Shown one piece after another: positions 1 through 8,500 of a DNA stretch of 64,000 nt. The translations under genes were made by a program, and so were the position numbers. A model generated the notes under the pieces. That model was not told where the DNA came from. It ran no database searches and worked only from the letters and a program-made list of their open reading frames with translations. This stretch comes from Spirochaeta thermophila DSM 6192 (GTDB lineage: Bacteria; Spirochaetota; Spirochaetia; Winmispirales; Winmispiraceae): NCBI RefSeq assembly GCF_000147075.1, contig NC_014484.1:186001-250000 (forward strand), given 5' to 3'. The first letter of the stretch is position 1. Each line of letters begins with the position of its first letter.

Positions 1-445
1 CGATGGAACCGAGGCCGATCACCCCCAGCTTCTTGCCCTTGATCTCGGGCCCCGTGAACCGTGATTTCTCCTTCTCCACCAGCTCGGACACCCTGTCGCC
101 CTCATCCGCGATCGAGCGCACCCACTCCACGGCCCTGATGATCTTGCGGGAGGCGATGAGCAGGCCCGCGATCACGAGCTCCTTCACGCTGTTCGCATTG
201 GCGCCCGGTGTGTTGAAGACCACGATTCCCCGTTCGGTACACCTTTCCACAGGAATGTTGTTCACCCCAGCCCCTGCCCGTGCGATGGCGAGCACCGAAG
301 AGGGGATCTCCATCTGGTGCATGTCAGCACTCCGCACGAGGATGGCGTCCGGGTGGGTGAACTCGGAAGCCACCTCATAGAGGTCGCGCGGAAAGATCTC
401 GAGCCCCTTGGGAGAGATCTTGTTGAGCGTCTGGATCTTGAACAT
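1..445 (-). CDS. serA: D-3-phosphoglycerate dehydrogenase (N-terminal part, cut by window edge)
   Basis: The first 148 residues are visible; the rest lies left of the window. The enzyme oxidises 3-phosphoglycerate with NAD+ in the first step of serine synthesis. The N-terminal substrate-domain segment (IQTLNKISPKGLEIF, ILVRSADMH, RAGAGVNNIP, VVFNTPGANANSVKEL) is followed by the start of the Rossmann fold (KKLGVIGLGSI), typical of the D-2-hydroxyacid dehydrogenase family. Its ATG overlaps the serC stop by one base (TGATG), so the two are translationally coupled in a rex-serC-serA operon. Because the gene is truncated, I cannot see whether a C-terminal ACT domain is present. Confidence 0.93.
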   Translation of the reverse strand, partial: MFKIQTLNKISPKGLEIFPRDLYEVASEFTHPDAILVRSADMHQMEIPSSVLAIARAGAGVNNIPVERCTERGIVVFNTPGANANSVKELVIAGLLIASRKIIRAVEWVRSIADEGDRVSELVEKEKSRFTGPEIKGKKLGVIGLGSI

Positions 446-1536
446 CACCGCCTCCTTCCATACCGTCGTTCGAAGTCCTTCATGAAGGCCACCAGTGCCT
501 CCACTCCTTCTTTGGGCATGGCATTGTAGATGCTCGCCCTCAGTCCTCCCACGCTCCTGTGCCCTTTGAGGTTCACCAGCCCTCGCTCCTCGGCCTCCTC
601 GAGGAAGGTGGCGGTGAGCTCCTCGGTGGGGAGGAAGAAGGGGACGTTCATGAGCGAGCGGTAGGCAGGCTCCACCTTGGTGGTGAACAGATCGGACTCG
701 TCGAGGAAGCGGTAGAGGAGCTCCGCCTTCTCAAGGTTCCGCTCGTACATGGCCTGGACACCCCCCTGGCGTTCCACCCACTCGAGCACGAGACCCACCA
801 TGTAGATGGCGTAGCACGGCGGGGTGTTGTAGAGGGACCGCTTCTCCACGTGGATGTCGTACCGGAGCATGGTGGGTGTGTGCGGGAGGTGTCCGCCCAC
901 CAGGTCCTTCCGGATGATCACCACGGTCACCCCGGCCGGCCCCAGGTTCTTCTGCGCCCCTGCGTAGTAGATCCCGAAGGACCGGATGTCCACCGGCTCG
1001 GAGAGGATGTGGGATGAGGCGTCGGCCACGAGGGGCGCATCCCCTGTCGCCGGCAGCGAGGTGTAACGGGTGCCGTAGATCGTGTTGTTGGTGGTGATGT
1101 GGAGATAGGAGAGCCCTTCGGGAAGGGGCGGGATCTCGGGGATAGTGGTGTAGCCCCTGTCGGCCGAGGAGGCGACCACCTCTACCTCGCCGAACAGCCC
1201 CGCCTCCTTGATCGCGCGGCTCGACCAGTGTCCTGTGTCCACGTACCCCCCCTTCCCCGTGCGCCCCATGAGGTTCATGGGCACCATGGCGAACTGGAGC
1301 GAGGCGCCGCCCTGCAGGAAGAGGACCGCGTAGTCGTCCGGGATGTCCAAGAGCCTGCGGAGCCGCTCCTCGGTCCCGCCTATGATCCGCTCGAAGGCCT
1401 TTGAGCGGTGTGACATCTCCATCACCGACATCCCCGCGTCGCGGTAGACGAGCATCTCGTCGGCTGCCTTCTTGAGCACCTCCTCGGGAAGGACCGAGGG
1501 GCCCGCAGAGAAGTTGTACACGCGTTCGAGTCTCAT
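445..1536 (-). CDS. serC: Phosphoserine aminotransferase
   Basis: A 363-residue PLP enzyme that converts 3-phosphohydroxypyruvate plus glutamate to phosphoserine; normal length for the family. It starts MRLERVYNFSAGPS, the hallmark SerC N-terminus. It carries LFLQGGASLQFAMVPMNLM (phosphate and cofactor loop) and YYAGAQKNLGPAG, where the Lys should form the PLP Schiff base. The ATG at 1536 has AAAGGAG nearby and overlaps the Rex stop (ATGA); a longer frame continuing upstream only shadows rex. It sits between rex and serA and must depend on the rex promoter. Confidence 0.96.
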   Translation of the reverse strand: MRLERVYNFSAGPSVLPEEVLKKAADEMLVYRDAGMSVMEMSHRSKAFERIIGGTEERLRRLLDIPDDYAVLFLQGGASLQFAMVPMNLMGRTGKGGYVDTGHWSSRAIKEAGLFGEVEVVASSADRGYTTIPEIPPLPEGLSYLHITTNNTIYGTRYTSLPATGDAPLVADASSHILSEPVDIRSFGIYYAGAQKNLGPAGVTVVIIRKDLVGGHLPHTPTMLRYDIHVEKRSLYNTPPCYAIYMVGLVLEWVERQGGVQAMYERNLEKAELLYRFLDESDLFTTKVEPAYRSLMNVPFFLPTEELTATFLEEAEERGLVNLKGHRSVGGLRASIYNAMPKEGVEALVAFMKDFERRYGRRR

Positions 1537-2222
1537 CGGAGTGCTCCTTTCGTGGGATGGTCGCCCGCCATAAGGAGGGCGGAGAGCACGCGCATCTCTG
1601 CGCGCAGCGATATGGCACGCACCCATACCCCTTCCTCCCGGGGGATGGGCCGTGAGGTGAAATTGACGATCCCGCGTATCCCGCCCGCCCTGAGGCGCTC
1701 CACCGAGGTGTCCACCGACTCGGGAGGCACGGCGAGGATACCCACCTCTATCCCTTCGCGGCGCACCACCTCGGGGATGCGGAAGGCGGGATAGAGCGGG
1801 ATGGGGGTGGAGATGAGCTCGAGCCGGTTGGTGTTGCTGTCGAAGCCCGCGATAAGCTCGTACTCGGGAAGGGCCTGCTCGCTGTAGTGGAGGAGGGCGC
1901 TCCCGAGCCGGCCGAGGCCCACGATGCACGCCCTTCTGCGGGTCTGAAGACCAAAGGCCGTGGTGAGGAGGGAGAGGAGGGCCTCCACCGGATACCCGCG
2001 GGGACCCTCACCCAGGTTTCCCCCCGGCTGGGTGGCCTTGAGGAGTGTGCTTATGTCCTTGCGCACCAGGTGGGGAGGGTAGCCCAGCATACTGCCGAGG
2101 TCGCGCGAAGAGAGGTGTGTGGTTCCCCTCTCTCCCGCCTCTTCGAGAGCGCTGTAGAGGGATGCGAGCCGCTCGAGGGAGGGGAGGGGGATGTGGGGCG
2201 TCTTATCTGTGATTTTTTTCAC
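1533..2222 (-). CDS. rex: Redox-sensing transcriptional repressor Rex
   Basis: A 229-residue NADH/NAD+-sensing repressor. An N-terminal winged helix (SLERLASLYSALEEA, SSRDLGSMLGYPPHLVRKDI) is followed by a Rossmann domain with IVGLGRLGSALLHY and a FDSN segment that binds dinucleotide. The longest frame would begin at TTG 2258, but that TTG is the -35 box of the promoter. The GTG at 2222 lies one base from the predicted transcription start, and it is the only usable start codon until a Met some 40 codons in. I therefore call a leaderless GTG start. An 18-bp Rex-type palindrome covers the start, so autoregulation is likely, with serC and serA under the same control. Confidence 0.9.
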   Translation of the reverse strand: MKKITDKTPHIPLPSLERLASLYSALEEAGERGTTHLSSRDLGSMLGYPPHLVRKDISTLLKATQPGGNLGEGPRGYPVEALLSLLTTAFGLQTRRRACIVGLGRLGSALLHYSEQALPEYELIAGFDSNTNRLELISTPIPLYPAFRIPEVVRREGIEVGILAVPPESVDTSVERLRAGGIRGIVNFTSRPIPREEGVWVRAISLRAEMRVLSALLMAGDHPTKGALR

Positions 2223-2224
2223 AG
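2207..2224. promoter_or_regulatory. Rex-type operator overlapping the rex start
   Basis: The sequence CTGTGATTTTTTTCACAG is a perfect 6-bp inverted repeat (CTGTGA/TCACAG) separated by six T residues. The published Rex operator is TTGTGA-6-TCACAA, so only the outermost base pair differs. It covers the predicted +1 and the GTG start of rex itself, the expected place for autorepression. Binding is inferred, not shown. Confidence 0.72.
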
Positions 2225-2229
2225 AGAGG

Positions 2230-2258
2230 AGTGTAGCATGTGTCAGGACTTCTGTCAA
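2230..2258 (-). promoter_or_regulatory. Promoter of rex-serC-serA
   Basis: On the minus strand TTGACA (2258-2253), a 17-bp spacer and TACACT (2235-2230) form a near-consensus sigma-70 promoter. The predicted start of transcription is about 2223, one base before GTG 2222. Confidence 0.75.
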
Positions 2259-2529
2259 TGGATCGTGAGGGGCCTATGAAAATGTCATAGGGTTTTATGC
2301 GTTTTGCATGATCCTCGCACATCGAATGGGACCCTTGAAGCAGGATGTGCAAATCTGGTGTTAAATCAAACGAATAGAGATCCAGTTCCTTGAGAATGCT
2401 CTGAATAGGGGGGGTAAGATGGCACGCTTATTGAATTTATATGTTCAGGAAAACTACCGTGCGAGAGGAGTAGACATGCCTCGGTGTGAAGACCGAAGAA
2501 ATATATCGCTTTCCCGGAAGGAGGGGGTT
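2259..2529. other. Divergent intergenic region between rex and the giant lipoprotein
   Basis: About 270 bases (some 300 counting the rex promoter) lie between the two divergent genes. I see no RNA gene or convincing reading frame. For the plus-strand gene the best promoter guess is TTGAGA (2390-2395) and TAAGAT (2415-2420), but the 19-bp spacer is long. An ATG at 2419 is in frame with the lipoprotein, but it would bury the signal peptide about 37 residues in. Confidence 0.4.
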
Positions 2530-5500
2530 ATGAAACACATATCTTTTGTAGGTATTGTGCTTGGAGCGCTCGCCGTCCTTGTGGTGAGCCTCACAGGGTG
2601 TGACGTGGGACTCGGTGAGCAGGTGGACGTGGCCCGTCCCAGAGTGGCCCTCACCAGCCACGAGTCGGGCGAGTACGTGAAAGGGGTGGTCATCCTCTCC
2701 GGTACGGCTACAGACGATAGCGGCGTTTCCCAAGTGCAGATATCGTTTGATAGAGGGAAGACATTTGAGCCCGTCGATTCGTTGAAGAAGAAAGGCGACG
2801 GCTATGAATGGACGTATGTGTGGGATACACAGCAGATCCCCGATGGGCGCTACTATGTAGTACTTAAAGTATTCGACGAGGCTGGCCATTCCTACGAGAC
2901 CGAAGAGCTGGTATTCATCGTGGACAACCATGCTCCGGTCCTCCTCATCTCTTCCCCTGATAAGGCGGCTGATCCGGTTCAGAATCCTTTCAACCAGGAA
3001 GTGACGCTCAGTATCCATGCCGCCGACTATTCTCCTCTCGTGGCCTTCACAGTGGATGTGTGGAGGAGTTCTGATGGTACCTCATGGGAGCACCTTTCTG
3101 ATTATCCAAAGAACTTCTCTCAGACAGCCTCTCCTTTTACCTATACCTTTATTCCAGAGTATCCTTCGGGAGAGGCACAGCAGTATTTCCGGTTTGTATT
3201 CACTGCCGAGGACAAGGCAGGAAACACGAACACCTTTTTCTTCCACTCAGATGACGTATTCAGTGTGGCGGGGAAGCACCTCACAGTAGAGCAGGTGAAG
3301 ACGATCATAGAGGGTGGAACCGTCGAGGGAGTAACCAATGAGCAGTTGCTGCAGAAGGCGATCCAAACGTTTGTGGTGTACTTCGATGAGGATGGCGACA
3401 GGCCTCTTGTGAGGTTTCTTGAGACTGGATCAGAGCTCTATCAGTCAGGAAAGCTTACGATAGAGGTAGAAGATGATGATGCCATCGATCCGGCGTCACT
3501 CACACTTCGATGGTATAGCTCTACCGATCCTGATAATTTCCCTTCGACCGCAGACCTCACCCTCTCAGGATGGGACGTGATTTCCCAAGACCCACATGTG
3601 ACCGTCCTCAAGGAAACCCCTACCTTGTACCAATTTGCATATAGCCTTTCTGATTTTGAGGTAGACAGGTTTTACAAAGCAGAGATCGAAGTGCACGATG
3701 CAGGTGGTGTCTCTCCCTCTCAGACACCTACGAAAGTCTTTAAGGTGATCGCCTCTGACAGCCAGCCGCCTGAGATTACCCAAATCAGTATCGATGGACT
3801 TAGTAACATTCCAGACTCAGGGATGTACTACATTACGGAAGGTGACTATACCATCTCGTTTGCCGCGAGCGATAATGCAGAGCTCTCCTCAGTGTGGATA
3901 AAGGAGAACTCTCAAGAGATCTACAGCCAAACGGTGAACCAGAGCACCTTTAATGCGTCTCTGGACCTCACAGGGAAGCCTGATGGGACCTACACCTATG
4001 AAATAGGAGCACAGGATGCCAGTGGAATCGTCACCACGAAGGTATGCCAAGTCGTGGTGGATACCACCCCTCCTGCCCTCGAATTCACCACTGTTGCTCC
4101 TGTCTCCAATCCTGTGCCTGCCTTTAACGGGGTGGTAGAGCTGTCGGCCCTTATTTCGGATGGCATCGCTGTAGAATTCCTCTACTACTACATTGGACCA
4201 GATAACACACCCCCTGGTTACACAGTAGAACGAGATATCTTTGGAAGAGCTACTGGCGTGACAGGACTTCCTCCTGCGTGGACACCATATACCGACAACA
4301 AGAATGCCTGGAATCTCGAGTACGATACCACTCAGCTTTCAGATGGGACGAACTATGTAGGACTCTTAGCAGTCGATAGGAACGGGAATGTAGCTGTAGA
4401 CTTCTACACTATGAACGTAGACCAGAGTACCGATGAGCCGGTGATCACGATCTCAAGCCCCAGTGACGGTGGGTTTGCCGGCGCAGGACAGGTACTGAGC
4501 GGCACAGTGGCGGACGACGACAAGGTGGATGTGACGAGCATCCAGGTGCGGTACTCCACCGATGGAGGGACTACGTGGAGTTCATGGGTCTCGCCCGATT
4601 CGGTGACCGGTACTGGAAAAAATGTGAGCTTCACCTACATCCTTCCCGACCTCGGTGCCGATGGGTTGAAGCAGATCGAGGTGAGGGGGAGCGACGACCC
4701 TTCCGCCAAGCTTGGGAGCAACCCCACTGCAGTGACGGCCACTGAAGGACCTCTCAGCTTTACCTATGATACCACCAGCCCCGTGGTGAGTGTGAGCGAA
4801 CCTACGGAAGGCGACACATTTGACAGTACTTTTGTTGCCTCAGGTTCGGTGACAGAAGCGCACCTGCAGATCGTTCGGGTGAAGATGGATACCGACTCTT
4901 GGCAGGAGCTCACGCCCACAGGGAGTGCGCCTGACTACTCATGGACGTACGATCTAGGGGCGAGCTTTGATGGCCTTTCTGAGGGAGCTCACTCCTTCAC
5001 GGTAGAGGCGGTGGATGTGGTGGGTCAGACTTCCGCGGTCCAGGTCACGTTTTACAAGGATACCACAGGTCCGGCTGTCATCTTCACGAGCATCCAGGAG
5101 GGAGGGAATACTATCCTCACCTCCATGAACCCGGTAGTCGCAGGGAGCATCTCTGACGATTACTCGAACATCGCTTCTCAGATAGAGTACCGTATCGACG
5201 GAGCCGATCCTGATCCTTGGCAGCAGGCCGGTGTGACCGGGTCGGGTAAGACGGTCACCTTCAGCATCGATGTGAGCAGCCTCTCCGATGGTCAGCACGA
5301 TATCGATATAAGGGCAACTGATGTCCTCGGTAACCAGACCGAGGTATTGGATGTACAGTTCAGGATAGATCGTGCCGCTCCCTCCCTCTCCATTACAGCT
5401 CCTCCAGAGGGAACGGTCTACGGCACGGTGAGCTCTGGTGAGGTCTTCACCCTCACCGGCACGGCCTCCGACGCCCTCCTCGATGCCGTGAGCGCCGATC

Positions 5501-8500
5501 TCGAGGGCACACCTCTGAGCAACGGTGGTTCCTCCACGGTCTGGTCGTTCGATGTCGACAAGACCCTCTTTGATGCTCTCTCGGAAGGTCCTCACACCAT
5601 CCAGGTGACGGCCACGGATCTCGCCGGGAGGAGTACGCTCCTCACTTGGCAGTTCGTGAAAGACGCTCAGGCGCCTGTCATCTCGTTCAGCAACATCAAC
5701 GAGGATGGGAGCACGGTGCTTCAGGACGCCTCGCCTGTGATAAACGGTGCTGTCTCTGACACGTATGGGGTGGGCTCCATCGAGACGAGGATAGAACGGT
5801 ACGACTACTCCGCCTCGTCCTGGAGTCTCGTGGAGGACTGGACGAGTGCAGGTGATCCGGCCGGGGCCACGGTGTATGTGTGGAGCAAGGACCTCGGCCC
5901 CTCCGGGCTTAACCTTGGTGCAGGGCGGTATCGCATCTCGGTGAGGGCCACCGACATGGCCCAGAATACCGCGAACCAGGCCGAAAAGTCCGATATAGAG
6001 TTCGCTATAGACCAGCAGGCTCCTCAGCTCAGCATAGATGCGCTTGACATGTATCAGAACGGCGACTTCCTCCTCACGGGGACGGCTTCCGACGATGGGG
6101 CCGTGGCGAGTGTGAAGATAAAAGTGGACGATACCGACTTCTCCACCGGTGCTGTGGATGCCACCTATGACAACGGCACGGGTACGTGGCAGGTTACGGT
6201 CCCCACTACCGGCCTCTCCTCCGGGGATCACACCGTGTACGTGCAGGTGGAGGACAGTGCAGGCAAGACAGTGATGCTCAACAAGCCCTTTGTGTTCGAC
6301 AGCGATCCGCCTGCGGTCACCATTCTTGAGCCTGCCTCTCAGACCAGGGTGAACGGCGAGGTGACGATACGGGGCACGGCCTCGGACAACGTGGCGGTCT
6401 CCACGGTGGAGTACCGATTCGGCAAGAACGCCACCACCTGGCAGACGAGCGGGCTCTCGGGGCTCTACAGCTGGAGCTACACCTTCGCTCAGATCGAGTC
6501 CTATGCCAATGATACCTATGCTACAGAGATCGATCCTGCCACAGGGAATCCCCAGAGCGGTACCAATGTGTGGGCCCTCCCCTTCCAGGTGAGGGTCACC
6601 GACGTGGCGGGGAATGCCTATGAGGAGCTCTCCTACGAGCTCTGGATCGATCCTGACATGGACACCCCTCTGGTCTACATCACGAGCCACAGCAACAACC
6701 AGACCGTGGGCGGCACGGTGCGGCTTGCAGGGTATGCTACCGACGACGACTGGGTCTACGATGTGGAGTATCGTGTGGATCCCACGGGCACGGGCTCTGG
6801 CTTTGGCTCATGGACCAGTGCGAACAGGATAGGGGCGGGCACCCAGGTGAACTGGTATGTGAACCTCAATGAGGACGGGTCCCTCAATCCTCCTCCGGGC
6901 GAGATAAACGAGGTCCTGGTAGAGGTGAGGGCTGTAGACAGCAAAGACAACGGGCTTAGTCGCGGTATAGAAGGAGATGTGGCGAGCATTCGCCTCAGAT
7001 TCGACAGCAACGTGCCGGTGATTGAGGATGTGGAGGTGCTCAAGGCCGATAGCACGAGGGTGCCGTACACCGCAGGCGAGCGTGTGGCGGGGACCTTCAC
7101 CGTGGAGGCGGTGATGAGGGACGAGGGCGGTCTCTCCAAGATCGAGTGGAGGGGTGAGGGGACTACGCTCTTCACCGATGTGCTCTCGGATCCCACGGTG
7201 GTGACCACCCCGCCCGAGGTGGGCGCCTCCGAGATACGGGCCGGGGTGAAGTACCTCATCACCTCGGTGGGTACCACTGATTTCACGGCCATAGGGGCGA
7301 GCTCCAACGAGGTGGGGATCACCTTCACCGCCACAGGATCTGGAACCGGTACCGGCACGGCCTACATGGCCGTCACCCCGCCCCTCGTGCCTGCAACCGA
7401 GCTGGTGGCCGGTGAAGCCTACGCCATCTTCGATCCCGGCACCACCGACTGGACCGCAGCGGGTGCGCCCGACAACAGCATAGGCACACCGTTCGTTGCA
7501 ACCGGTGCGGGTACAGGCGACGGCATCGCCTTCCGGATTGTGGCAGCTACGGAGCTCGCGGTAGGCGAGATCTACCGGATCTATGAGCCCGGTGCCACCG
7601 ACTGGACGGCAGTAGGGGCACCCGACAACAACGCAGGCACCACCTTTACGGCCACAGGTGCTGGTAGTGGTGATGGCTTTGCCATAGAGCCGGAGAAGCT
7701 TAGCTTCGTGTATCGCTTCCACCTCCAGCTTGACTCTACCACCCTCAATAGCGGGGCCTACGACGCTACGAGCGGGTTCTACCAGCTCGACCTCAGGGTG
7801 ACCGACAACGCCTCGCCCACGCCCTACATGAGCCAGCAGAGCCTCAACCTCCAGATCGACAACTACTATCCTGCGGGTGAGTACCTGGCCTCTCCCAATG
7901 CTGCCACCGCCGAGTACTACATCCAGGGGAGGGCCTGGGACAGCGGTACCGGGTCGGGACCCATCCAAGGGATTGGGGCAGTGGTCCTCTACTTCGAACG
8001 AGACGGCTCCTTCATCGACCTCGCAGGGGGGGCTGGTTCCTGGACAACCCGCTACGTGAAGGATGAGTCCGCAGGAGGGACGTACCAGGACGTGACCTTC
8101 CCGGCCGATACGGCGAGCGGTATCTGGGTGGATACGAACGAGATCGGTGTGGACATAGACGGTGACGGCTACGTGGAAGGATTCTCCACGGATGGCATCT
8201 ACAAGAACTGGTATGCGATCTACGATACCACGGTGCTCGCTGATGGGCCTGTCACCCTCCACTACGTGGTCATCGATGGGGCAGGCAACGCCACGCACTA
8301 CACCCAGGACCTCTACATCCAGAACAACATCCCGCAGATAGACGGTGTAGTGATAGGGACCGACCTCGACAACAGTGGCACCATCGATCCCAGCGAGACC
8401 AAGCTCTACAACACCAACTACGAGACCACCGGGTTCACGGTGCGCAACAACTACCTCCAGTTCCAGATCAACGCCTCCTCCGGTAACGGGCAGCTCCACT

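Noticed and set aside
2223-2258. TTG 2258 as the start of rex (241 residues)
   Set aside because: The TTG is the first half of the TTGACA -35 box, and the predicted transcript begins some 35 bases downstream of it.
2419-2529. ATG 2419 as the start of the giant lipoprotein
   Set aside because: It would place a polar 37-residue segment before the signal peptide; ATG 2530 has a strong ribosome site.
7243-7683. Tandem repeats as a CRISPR-like or satellite array
   Set aside because: They are in-frame protein repeats with varied nucleotide sequence inside one continuous gene.
4954-8499. Long minus-strand open frames (578 and 563 codons) opposite the giant lipoprotein
   Set aside because: Composition is His/Arg/Gly-rich without domains; they mirror the G+C-biased codons of the plus-strand gene.
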